Source of the DNA: an uncultured Desulfobacterales bacterium
GTDB lineage: Bacteria > Desulfobacterota > Desulfobacteria > Desulfobacterales > JAFDCJ01
Assembly (NCBI GenBank): GCA_945787595.1
Contig: CALZJV010000365.1
Span: 1-10,534 of the forward strand
Reading direction: 5' to 3'
Length of the DNA stretch: 10,534 bases
Each line of letters opens with the position of its first letter. The first letter of the stretch is position 1. Both the position numbers and the translations under genes were made by a program. Below the pieces are notes generated by a model. The model had not been told where the DNA came from and ran no database searches. It saw nothing but the letters and a program-made list of their open reading frames with translations. Below, piece after piece: positions 1 through 6,576 of this stretch.

Positions 1-11
1 GGATTTAGTTG

Positions 12-1814
12 ATGAATTTTTCGCAATTTTATCAGAAAATTCAAACAATTCTTGAAGCTGAATTGCCGTTCGGCACTTCGATTATCAAAGAAGGTTGCGA
101 TATCGCCAAAGATATTGAAATCGGCCGTACCGCGTTCATGGACAAACTGGGAGTTGACTCTGAATTGGAGTATAAACGACAGTGTATTAAAAACAAACAA
201 ATCATGTATCACGCCCACATTGGAATGAACACGTGGCGGGATACAGCTGAGGCCCTGGCACTCCTTTTTAGAACCGCTGAAGAATCGGGTTTTGTAGTCG
301 ACAGGGCTGGTATCTGCCTGGACCGGCGCATGGGGTTGCCCAAAAACCAACGAGACCAGATACCGGCTGAAACCGGCCCTATGCTGAAAACCCATAAGCA
401 ATGGTTACAGGTTGGACGGGTGGTTCCCATACAGCCGCATATGGGTGATTTCATGATCGGATTTCCGGCATCGGTTGAAAACACGATCCAAGCGCTGAAG
501 GCCGGGGTGACGACCATCGGAAATCTTTCGCAATTTTTTGCTCACGAAGTTCCGATGTGGACCGATAAAGTGACCACCGCTGTTGAAACGGTCAAAGCCA
601 TATCCATCATGGGGGCGATGCAAAATAACGGCACGCTGGTGCATTCTTACCTGGAAGACGGTTTCGGAGCGCTTTTTTATGATTGTGCTACGGTGGCCGG
701 ATGGGCCTTTTTGGAACGATATATCGTGGAAGATCTTCTAAATGCGAAACTTTCCCATTGTATCGGTGGGTTGACCTCCGATCCTATAAAACGTGCAGGA
801 TGGATTTTCACGCTGCATGAAATCCACGAGCATGATTGTATCGGCTCCATGATATATGGTGATACCATTTCCTTTGGCAACGATTTTATCCAAAACCGAG
901 GCCTGGTTGCCGAATATCTATTGTGGGATATCATGTCCCAGCTGGAATGCCCCACCGGGAATGCCGTGCTTCCGCTGCCGGCCACCGAAGCATTGCGGAT
1001 ACCATCTGCCGACGAAATTGCCGAGGCTCAATGCTATGGACGGCGGATAGAGGAGACAGCCAGACGGTTATGGCCTCACATCGATTTTACTTCAGCATAC
1101 GATTTTTCAGCGAAGCTGTATTCCGCCGGAAAATCAGTGTTTGATAAAGCTCTGGACGGATTAAAAGAAGCAAACGTTGATATTTGTGATCCAGTCCAAA
1201 TGCTATATGTGCTGAAGATGCTTGGGCCAGCCGATTTCGAAGAAATGTTTGGCGCCGATAAAGCTGATGAAGATTCGCCCAGAGGACGTCATCCCGTTGT
1301 TCTGACAGATGTATACGCATTGTCACAATGCATAATTAATGAATACGGACATATCTTTGACAACCCCAACTCAAGAAGCATATTAAAAGGACGCAAACTT
1401 TTAATTGCTTCAACCGATGTGCATGCCCACGCCATCACGATCATCCATGAGCTTCTTTCCCGGGCCGGAACGAAAATAATTAACTTGGGAGCTGAAATTA
1501 ATCCGGACCAAATTGCCCGGGCAGCCAGCTCCGGTAGCGTAGAAGCAATTTTGATCAGCACTCACAATGGAATGGCGCTGGAATATGCCAAACGCCTGAA
1601 GACTGAGCTAGACAGGCAAAAGGTAGATGTTCCGGTTGTAATGGGCGGAATCCTAAATCAAAAAATGGAAGATGTGGCATTACCCGTAGATGTCACCACC
1701 AACCTCAAAGAACTGGGGTTTTATCCCAGTCCCAAATTGGAGGGTAGATTCCGAAAATTGCTTGAACATGACGTAATATCGAAAAAAAAGGAGGTCAGCC
1801 ACGGGTCGCCCTAA
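12..1814 (+). CDS. B12-dependent carbon-skeleton mutase-like protein (barrel plus C-terminal cobalamin-binding domain)
   Basis: Predicted adenosylcobalamin-type enzyme, cytoplasmic, substrate unknown. The first roughly 420 residues resemble the barrel of glutamate mutase E chain or 2-methyleneglutarate mutase (HAHIGMNTW near residue 68, GFPASVENTIQALKAGVTTI near 151). Residues about 460-585 form a Rossmann-like B12 domain: STDVHAHAI (Asp and His of the DxHxxG cobalamin motif, but Ala in place of Gly), then ISTHNG and VVMGGI. The length (600 aa) fits a one-chain mutase rather than the split glutamate mutase (E plus S subunits). An in-frame TAG at 6-8 limits the start to TTG at 9 or, preferred, ATG at 12; any ribosome binding site lies mostly outside the window. 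The reductase-like gene follows after 55 bp, so the two are probably co-transcribed. The C-terminus ends after an A8 run whose -1 frame stays open to the next start. Family level is fairly sure; the reaction is not. Confidence 0.85.
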   Translation: MNFSQFYQKIQTILEAELPFGTSIIKEGCDIAKDIEIGRTAFMDKLGVDSELEYKRQCIKNKQIMYHAHIGMNTWRDTAEALALLFRTAEESGFVVDRAGICLDRRMGLPKNQRDQIPAETGPMLKTHKQWLQVGRVVPIQPHMGDFMIGFPASVENTIQALKAGVTTIGNLSQFFAHEVPMWTDKVTTAVETVKAISIMGAMQNNGTLVHSYLEDGFGALFYDCATVAGWAFLERYIVEDLLNAKLSHCIGGLTSDPIKRAGWIFTLHEIHEHDCIGSMIYGDTISFGNDFIQNRGLVAEYLLWDIMSQLECPTGNAVLPLPATEALRIPSADEIAEAQCYGRRIEETARRLWPHIDFTSAYDFSAKLYSAGKSVFDKALDGLKEANVDICDPVQMLYVLKMLGPADFEEMFGADKADEDSPRGRHPVVLTDVYALSQCIINEYGHIFDNPNSRSILKGRKLLIASTDVHAHAITIIHELLSRAGTKIINLGAEINPDQIARAASSGSVEAILISTHNGMALEYAKRLKTELDRQKVDVPVVMGGILNQKMEDVALPVDVTTNLKELGFYPSPKLEGRFRKLLEHDVISKKKEVSHGSP

Positions 1815-1858
1815 TATTTCACATCCATACAAAAAATTTAAAGATCCATTTCTCTATT

Positions 1859-1864
1859 AGGAGG
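1859..1864 (+). promoter_or_regulatory. Ribosome binding site of the ProC-like gene
   Basis: AGGAGG lies 5 bases before the ATG at 1870. It fixes this start. A -1-frame stop TAA (1868-1870) overlaps the ATG as TAATG, which would allow translational coupling if ribosomes arrive in that frame. Confidence 0.8.
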
Positions 1865-1869
1865 CTGTA

Positions 1870-2694
1870 ATGGCTTTAGATGAAAGAAGACTTGCCTTCA
1901 TCGGCGCGGGTCATATAACAAATATTATTTTGGATAACCTGGTCAAAGCTGAGAAATTACACACCCATCGGGTGATTGCCAGTGATCCGGAAAAAAATAA
2001 ATTGCAGCGACTTTATGATAAGTATGAAATTATCATGGCGCAAGACAATATTGAGGCCGTTGACAAGGGGGATTTTATTTTTATCAATGTCCCTCCCCAG
2101 GTGGTGGGAGATGTCATTGACGAATTGAGCCGGAAACGACTTCCGAAAAACAAGCTCGTTGTTACCCTGGCCGCAGGCATACCGATAAATGCTTATGAAA
2201 GCCTGGGGGATAACACACCTGTTGTCAGAGCACTGCCTAATCCACCCAGTCAGATCGGCATGGGTATTGCTGCGTTGGCCTTTAATCCACACGTAAAGGA
2301 TAAACAAAAAAGCGATATCTTCGAGCTTTTTGCCTCACTGGGGGAATATGTTGTTCTCAGAGAAGAAAACATTAATGCAGTGATGGCCTTGAGCAGTCCT
2401 GCTGCAACCTACCTGTTTTTTCAATCGCTGATCGATGCCGGCGTCAGGGCGGGCATCGACCGCGAGACATCAACGAAAGTTGTCTACCAAACCATCGTGG
2501 GAGCTATGGAAATTTGGAACCAGCGACAGGCCTCACCCCATGACTTGTTGTCCGAAGCAAGTACCCCGGGGGGAATTTCCGTAGAAAGCATTTTCACATT
2601 AGAACAATATGCGTTTAGAGCCGCACTTAATGAAGCAATTAACAATGCTGCTTTGAAAGCCGAAGAATTAGGTGACGCAGTTCAGAAAACATAA
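1870..2694 (+). CDS. Divergent pyrroline-5-carboxylate reductase-family oxidoreductase
   Basis: NAD(P)H-dependent imine reductase family (ProC fold), cytoplasmic. At 274 aa it is the usual ProC length. The N-terminal Rossmann fold shows FIGAGHIT (residues 10-17), which keeps GxG but not the usual GxGxMA. VRALPNPPS (about 119-127) stands where ProC normally has RVMPNTPA. The C-terminal dimerisation domain has ALSSPAATYLF (about 173-183) in place of the SGSGPAY motif, and STPGGISVESIFTLE (about 231-245), which matches the ProC signature TSPGGTT...LE with changes. These substitutions in the substrate/dimer region suggest it does not simply make proline. Its neighbour, a B12 mutase-like gene, suggests a shared pathway in which a rearranged amino or imino acid is reduced or oxidised; this is inference. 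It could still be a housekeeping ProC. Confidence 0.85.
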   Translation: MALDERRLAFIGAGHITNIILDNLVKAEKLHTHRVIASDPEKNKLQRLYDKYEIIMAQDNIEAVDKGDFIFINVPPQVVGDVIDELSRKRLPKNKLVVTLAAGIPINAYESLGDNTPVVRALPNPPSQIGMGIAALAFNPHVKDKQKSDIFELFASLGEYVVLREENINAVMALSSPAATYLFFQSLIDAGVRAGIDRETSTKVVYQTIVGAMEIWNQRQASPHDLLSEASTPGGISVESIFTLEQYAFRAALNEAINNAALKAEELGDAVQKT

Positions 2695-2708
2695 TCTGCC
2701 TGAATCGA

Positions 2709-2763
2709 ATCCGTTGAATTAATTGATATTATTATAGATTTGTTCAGTTAACCTACAACGGAT
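2709..2763. terminator. Possible bidirectional terminator between convergent genes
   Basis: ATCCGTTG (2709-2716) and CAACGGAT (2756-2763) form a perfect 8-bp inverted repeat around an AT-rich 39-base loop, between the ends of the ProC-like gene and the convergent kinase gene. There is no clear U-tract on either strand and the loop is long, so the call rests mainly on position. Confidence 0.25.
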
Positions 2764-2780
2764 CCGCCTATATTTATCGG

Positions 2781-4940
2781 TTATGAATCACCTTTTACAG
2801 GCAATTCAATTTTAAATACGGTTCCTTTGCCCGGAATGCTCTCACAGGTTATATAACCTTGAAAGGATTTAACAATGTTGTATGCGATGGAAAGGCCTAA
2901 CCCAAAATGTCCGCCTTTCTTTGTACTGACGTAGGGGTCAAACAATTTCTCCTTTATGGCATCTGGAATACCAGGCCCTTCATCTCGTACCTGTATCTCT
3001 ATGTAACCGATGGCATCCTTTTTTTCGATCACACGCCTGCTGCCATCCGGAACCGAAAAATGACGTGTCTGTATATAAAGATTTCCTCCCGACGACATGG
3101 CTTCAACCGCATTTTTTATGAGGTTTAAAATAACTTGTTTGAGACCTGCCTTATCTGCGTTGACTTTTGGTAAAGCCTTTTCAAAATTCGTCACTAATTT
3201 TATATCTGAATGCTCTAGTAAGGAATTCTTGGTAATCTTGACGATATCCTTGAGCAACGCATTTACATCAGTCATTTCTTGCGTTTCTGGCTTTTCCTTT
3301 GAAAAATCAGTTAATTTTTTAAGGACTTGGGCGACACGGCTAATCTCTTCGTTGATAATCCCAATTTCATCCAGCGCGATATTTCCCTCGGATAACTTTA
3401 TTTCAAGTATTTTTAAATAATTTTTAATAATGCTCAAAGGATTGTTGACTTCGTGGACCACTCTCCTAGCCAGATCGCTGGAAGCCTCTGCACGCTTGAC
3501 CTGAACCTCATGCAATTGTTCCTGCCTAAGATGATCGAGTTGAAGCGCTAAAGCACCTTTATGAATTAAAATTTTCAACATTTTTTCGTTTTTTGAAAGG
3601 TACGGCAAGTCATTTTTCTGGATTGCAAGAACCAAGACCCCTACCGTGTCCCCTTGCGCTGCTATGGGGAGACAATAGATGCCTTGCCCTCCAAGCAAGC
3701 TAATGATCTGTTCATCCATGATCGGCAAAAAGCCTTGAACCCCCAACTTGAAAGAGTTCAGCGGCTTTTTCCCAAGAATGACTTTTACCAGTAGACTTTG
3801 TTCCAAACTCTTGGGAACAGCGAGGCTGTGGTCTTTTGTATAGCGACCATTTACATCTTGAACATATCCAAAAAGAACCCCTTTTTTTTCATCTAACAGG
3901 AAGTAAATGAAACGATTGATACCCACCAGTATTTTCAGTCCGTCTGAAATAACGGTTAGAAAGTCATTCTTATCCTTGGCTGTCAGGAATCCCTCAAGCG
4001 TTACGGTGAGCAGCGATACGTTCCGCACGTCCTGGACGAGTACATCCTGTATCTTGCGATCTTTTTCATCGATCGATTTTATAGCTGATTCATCAATATT
4101 TATTCCGATGCCTAATGCATTTGCCACATCCTTGGCCTTAAGTTCGGATTTTTCAATAAAATCATTACACTCCGATGAGCTATATCCCAAAATTTTTTGG
4201 GCCAATGCGATGCCTTCGTTTATTTTGGCTTCAGTGTCCTGGCATAAAAAATTGGCGATATAGACAATCTGCGTCATCGGAAGGGCTTGAGCGATACGGG
4301 CAGGGCTTTCATGATGATAGCGTACTGGATCCGAAATCACGCTCTGGAAGTTCCAACGATTTAGAAGCCATGTCGCAACTTCGCTATGGGTTGCACCATA
4401 ACGGGCTTCTTCATTTATTAGCTGTTGACGATAACTATGAAAATCTTTAAGAATATTTTTATATTCCACATTAAAATTAGTCCACAGCACTACTTTGCCG
4501 ATGTCATGCAAAAGGCCGGAAACAAATGCCTCATCCGGTTGGCTGAAGTTAAGATTTACGGCCATATTTTTTGCTAAAAAGGCACATCTGAGGGAATGCC
4601 ACCAGAACGATTTTAGATTGAACGATCCGTTACTCATATTCTTGGAAAAAGCTTCATAGACACAGGCGCAGATAGCCATGTTCTTGATTCCACTGATACC
4701 AATGAGGTTAACGGCCCGGTTGATTTCATAAATTTTCGAAGACAGTCCAAAATAGTTCGAATTGACCAATTTTAGAACGTTGATACTCAAAGAGGGGTCT
4801 TTGCTTACAATGGCTGCAATTTCGTCGAGATTAACCTTGTCCCGGCTGCAGGCTTCAAACAGTTTCAGTAAAATGTGAGGAAGAGTGGGAAGATTTTTCA
4901 GGACAGATATTTGATCAAAAAGGGGTTTTTGAGCTTCCAT
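2781..4940 (-). CDS. HDOD-GAF sensor histidine kinase
   Basis: Cytoplasmic signalling protein of 719 aa with no membrane segment. An HDOD domain occupies about residues 14-215 (LPTLPHILLKLFE near 18; GLLHDIGK with His145-Asp146). A GAF-like domain covers about 318-470. A short linker leads to the HisKA dimerisation helix with the phospho-acceptor His496 in VVHEVNNPLS, and a HATPase_c domain with N box NLIKNAVEAM (606-615), G1 DEGPGIP (653-659), F box LFDPYVSTK and G2 GLGLS (680-684). All kinase boxes are complete, so it should be active. No receiver is fused and no response regulator gene adjoins it, so the partner is unknown. The ATG at 4938-4940 follows GGGAG with a 10-base gap. A leader ORF and a candidate sigma-54 promoter lie upstream on the same strand. 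Base composition is AT-richer than the genes to its right. Confidence 0.93.
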   Translation of the reverse strand: MEAQKPLFDQISVLKNLPTLPHILLKLFEACSRDKVNLDEIAAIVSKDPSLSINVLKLVNSNYFGLSSKIYEINRAVNLIGISGIKNMAICACVYEAFSKNMSNGSFNLKSFWWHSLRCAFLAKNMAVNLNFSQPDEAFVSGLLHDIGKVVLWTNFNVEYKNILKDFHSYRQQLINEEARYGATHSEVATWLLNRWNFQSVISDPVRYHHESPARIAQALPMTQIVYIANFLCQDTEAKINEGIALAQKILGYSSSECNDFIEKSELKAKDVANALGIGINIDESAIKSIDEKDRKIQDVLVQDVRNVSLLTVTLEGFLTAKDKNDFLTVISDGLKILVGINRFIYFLLDEKKGVLFGYVQDVNGRYTKDHSLAVPKSLEQSLLVKVILGKKPLNSFKLGVQGFLPIMDEQIISLLGGQGIYCLPIAAQGDTVGVLVLAIQKNDLPYLSKNEKMLKILIHKGALALQLDHLRQEQLHEVQVKRAEASSDLARRVVHEVNNPLSIIKNYLKILEIKLSEGNIALDEIGIINEEISRVAQVLKKLTDFSKEKPETQEMTDVNALLKDIVKITKNSLLEHSDIKLVTNFEKALPKVNADKAGLKQVILNLIKNAVEAMSSGGNLYIQTRHFSVPDGSRRVIEKKDAIGYIEIQVRDEGPGIPDAIKEKLFDPYVSTKKGGHFGLGLSIAYNIVKSFQGYITCESIPGKGTVFKIELPVKGDS

Positions 4941-5028
4941 TAACTGCGTACTCCCAAATCAGAAATAATATCATACCAAATACTGATCATTTTTAGGTCA
5001 GAGAGGCGGTTTCTGATGAGTATCCGCA

Positions 5029-5142
5029 TCAACAAGTAAGTAAGTTGATCCAGGATAAACTCTGAGTGGATTGAAATACAAAAAATTCACTCCAGCTTTT
5101 AAAAATAAATTTATTAGTCCATATGGTAATTTTACGAGTCAT
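5029..5142 (-). CDS. Short leader ORF upstream of the HDOD kinase (37 aa)
   Basis: ATG at 5140-5142 is preceded by AAGGAG with a 6-base gap, a stronger ribosome binding site than that of the kinase itself. The 37-residue product begins MTRKITIWTNKF and ends in LLTC; it is rich in aromatic and basic residues. I do not recognise it. It lies 88 bp before the kinase start on the same strand and just after a hairpin, so it could be a leader peptide, a small partner protein, or the remnant of a larger gene. Its reality depends on conservation; the ribosome binding site is the only direct support. Confidence 0.4.
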   Translation of the reverse strand: MTRKITIWTNKFIFKSWSEFFVFQSTQSLSWINLLTC

Positions 5143-5157
5143 GCTTTTCTCCTTAGT

Positions 5158-5177
5158 GAATGCAGTTTGTTGCATTC
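5158..5177 (-). promoter_or_regulatory. Hairpin in the leader, next to the ribosome binding site
   Basis: GAATGCA (5158-5164) and TGCATTC (5171-5177) form a perfect 7-bp stem with a 6-base loop. It sits 4 bases before the AAGGAG of the leader ORF and is not followed by a U-run on either strand, so a role in mRNA stability or translation is likelier than termination. Confidence 0.4.
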
Positions 5178-5248
5178 CTTAAAAAAATGTTTTTCATTAC
5201 TTTTTAAAAATTCAAATTTATAGGAAACACTCCTCCACTCATTTTAAA

Positions 5249-5263
5249 GCATGAATTATGCCA
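5249..5263 (-). promoter_or_regulatory. Candidate sigma-54 promoter for leader ORF and HDOD kinase
   Basis: On the minus strand TGGCATAATTCATGC has the GG-N10-GC spacing of a -24/-12 element and matches the consensus TGGCAC-N5-TTGC except for T at position 6 and A at the first T of TTGC. Transcription would start near 5237-5238, about 95 bases before the leader ORF. Two 10-bp boxes 80 and 110 bp further upstream are at enhancer-like distance. Confidence 0.5.
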
Positions 5264-5342
5264 AAATCTTTAATTTAATAATTTCTAATTATTATAAAAG
5301 GTTAAATCTTTTAGCGAAGAAAGTGGAATGTATCTATCGATG

Positions 5343-5382
5343 AAATTTTGACTATGTACAATTTATGCGTTTAAATTTTGAC
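5343..5382. repeat. Two identical 10-bp boxes, 30 bp apart
   Basis: AAATTTTGAC occurs at 5343-5352 and again at 5373-5382; similarity continues weakly on the right side (shared TAC seven bases on). Between and overlapping them, AATTTA-N6-TAAATT (5360-5377) is an inverted repeat. The spacing places both boxes on nearly the same face of the helix, about 80-120 bp upstream of the candidate sigma-54 element, so they may be activator sites. Chance is possible in such AT-rich DNA. Confidence 0.4.
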
Positions 5383-5418
5383 CTTATACTGGCAAGATCG
5401 GATGATTCTAATTGATCA

Positions 5419-5817
5419 TCATACCAAATCGCCGCCTTTGTAGACCGCTTCAATCCCCTCCTTTAAGGCAAAGTCGATGCCATTAACTGTGCCAATGTTA
5501 CGAACTGTGGTAAAGCCAGCTTTCAAGGTGGCTTCGGCCGCGCAAGCGACCCGCAGGGTGCGCAACTTGTCCTCCACCAGGTTTTCCTGATAGGTGTCGG
5601 CCATGCCGTGCAAATCCAAGTGTACGTGGCAGTCCAGCAGGCCGGGAATGATCCATTTGCCGCTTAAATCCACCACCTGAGCTTTTGGCGGGCAGTGAAC
5701 CTCCCGATCTCGGCCCATGGCCTCGATAACATCGTTTTTCACCAGAAGCGCAGCGTTCTCGAGCCACCGGTCGCCTCGTACGTCAAAAATTGTGGCACCT
5801 TTATATAAGGTGTGCAT
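5419..5817 (-). pseudogene. Metal-dependent amidohydrolase with its centre deleted
   Basis: The first 120 or so residues are a clear N-terminus of the imidazolonepropionase/prolidase-like amidohydrolase family: MHTLYKGATIFDVRGDRWL, the beta-sandwich, then IIPGLLDCHVHLD with the metal-binding HxH (His64, His66), and GFTTVRNIG near 101. Family members run to about 400 residues. After VNGIDFALKEG the chain goes straight to IEAVYKGGDLV and a TGA. That ending looks like the family's extreme C-terminus (a strand with V-K-G-G-x-L-V), not like what normally follows ALKEG. About 270 codons seem lost in frame, including the remaining metal ligands, so it cannot be a working enzyme. The start at 5817 is chosen because GGAGG lies 7 bases upstream; an ATG at 5868 in the same frame has no such site. 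Confidence 0.75.
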
Positions 5818-6019
5818 TTCAGTTCCTCCGGATTGATTCTGAAAGCTTCGTAATACAAAGAAGTTCATAATTGTTTAGACAGGGATTCACCGCCCGCTTC
5901 GCTCGAGTCGCAGCCTCCGGCCCATAGGCTCCCGGCTTGACTCAGTCCCGCAGGGGGCTGCGCTCCGGAGTATAAAGCCTACAGCTCGAAAAGGCCTACG
6001 CCCCGGCGGGAGATCGCAG

Positions 6020-6034
6020 TCCGCCTGAGGCGGA
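6020..6034. repeat. GC-rich palindrome
   Basis: TCCGCC (6020-6025) TGA GGCGGA (6029-6034): a 6-bp perfect stem with a 3-base loop, immediately before the longer hairpin at 6035. Typical of a REP-like element. Confidence 0.5.
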
Positions 6035-6067
6035 TTTAACTTTCTGTTGAGAGGCCAGAAAGTTAAA
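6035..6067. repeat. 12-bp stem hairpin followed by an A-run
   Basis: TTTAACTTTCTG (6035-6046) pairs perfectly with CAGAAAGTTAAA (6056-6067) around a 9-base loop. Seven A residues span the 3' end on the plus strand, so on the minus strand a T-run precedes the stem; this is the wrong side for a minus-strand terminator and there is no U-tract for the plus strand. Probably part of a repeat element. Confidence 0.5.
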
Positions 6068-6152
6068 AAAATACGCCCATTGGCAGTAGTGTCGCGTGCT
6101 ATTTTTGTTCCATCCCGCCTAAGTATTTTCTTGCGCTTGAGACGGATTGTCC

Positions 6153-6212
6153 TTTGTGTTTGCCGTCCTTCCTGTCCGCCGTTGTTTTTGGAGGATCAAC
6201 GGCAAACACAAA
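6153..6212. repeat. 14-bp perfect inverted repeat with an alternative inner stem
   Basis: TTTGTGTTTGCCGT (6153-6166) is repeated inverted at 6199-6212 with a 32-base loop. Inside, CCGTTG (about 6178-6183) can instead pair with CAACGG (6198-6203), so the two foldings exclude each other. No U-run follows on either strand. It may be one copy of an intergenic repeat or two opposed copies. Confidence 0.5.
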
Positions 6213-6257
6213 ATAACTATTCTCTGCGCCCTTAGCGTCTTGTATGTCAACAATTAA

Positions 6258-6503
6258 TCAGGATGACTTAAACCACCAGCGCTCCATCGACTTCCAGCCA
6301 TCGACGTCTCTGTTTGCGGCCAGGGGGCCATGGGCCACCTTCCAGCCATCGACGTCTCTGTTTGCGGCCAGGGGGCCATGGGCCACCTTGCTGCGGCTGG
6401 CAAAGACGTATTGCGCATAGACCGGGATGATCGTACCGCCGTCGTCACGCACGATCTCCTACAACTCCCAGTACATCGTGCGGCAGCGGTCGGGGTCGAG
6501 TTC
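6258..6503 (-). pseudogene. C-terminal remnant of a family-5 extracellular solute-binding protein (peptide ABC transporter)
   Basis: Read on the minus strand, the residues ELDPDRCRTMYWEL, a TAG, then EIVRDDGGTIIPVYAQYVFA and, at the end, GWKSMERWWF match the C-terminal end of SBP_bac_5 periplasmic binding proteins, which typically finish ...QRIV.DEGG.I.P.F..Y.FA...G...FERWWF. The TAG (6459-6461) replaces what is usually CAG (Gln), one base change. Upstream of 6503 the similarity is lost in all frames, so about 450 residues are missing. The segment KVAHGPLAANRDVDGW is present twice in tandem. Nonsense codon, truncation and duplication together make this a dead gene. Confidence 0.7.
6291..6389. 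repeat. Exact 48-bp tandem duplication
   Basis: Bases 6291-6338 are repeated without a mismatch at 6339-6386, and the identity runs 3 bases further to 6389. The period is a multiple of three, adding 16 residues to the solute-binding protein remnant in frame. Full identity points to a recent event or to a collapsed/expanded assembly repeat. Confidence 0.95.
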
Positions 6504-6576
6504 ATGCGGGTTCGGTGGCGATTATCCATGCAGCGGGTCGGCTCTGAGAAACTCCCCAACCCCTCAACTAATTAAG

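Larger units (their letters stand above)
5818..6257. other. Gene-free, GC-rich structured intergenic stretch
   Basis: Apart from the 5' leader of the amidohydrolase remnant, no coding sequence is convincing. From about 5885 to 6035 the DNA is GC-rich and made of short interlocking inverted repeats (for example CTCCGGAG, CCGCC-TGA-GGCGG). Two stronger hairpins follow (6035-6067 and 6153-6212). It resembles the repetitive intergenic elements (REP/MITE-like) common in large environmental deltaproteobacterial genomes; no transposase is present. Confidence 0.5.

Noticed and set aside
856..1144. Overlapping plus- and minus-strand frames within the mutase gene.
   Set aside because: They are shadows of a gene with clear domain homology and lack ribosome binding sites.
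4970..5429. 12-bp direct repeat ATCATACCAAAT at 4970-4981 and 5418-5429, bracketing the kinase control region.
   Set aside because: A 12-mer shared by chance is expected in 10 kb, and no insertion or attachment function is evident.
6081..6095. Plus-strand TGGCAGTAGTGTCGC with sigma-54-like spacing.
   Set aside because: It mismatches two conserved positions, lies in a repeat region and has no plus-strand gene downstream.
6153..6212. Long inverted repeat considered as an integron attC site.
   Set aside because: The conserved attC core boxes and unpaired bases could not be found, and there is no integrase or cassette order nearby.
6047..6235. A plus-strand frame of 62 codons.
   Set aside because: It reads through the hairpin repeats, has no ribosome binding site and no protein-like composition.
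6291..6389. Tandem repeat considered as a minimal CRISPR array.
   Set aside because: The two copies abut directly with no spacer, and the unit is coding-like.
6254..6559. A 101-codon minus-strand frame with a repeated tryptophan/methionine-rich unit, suggesting a repeat protein.
   Set aside because: It is the out-of-frame reading of the 48-bp duplication; the neighbouring frame matches a solute-binding protein tail.
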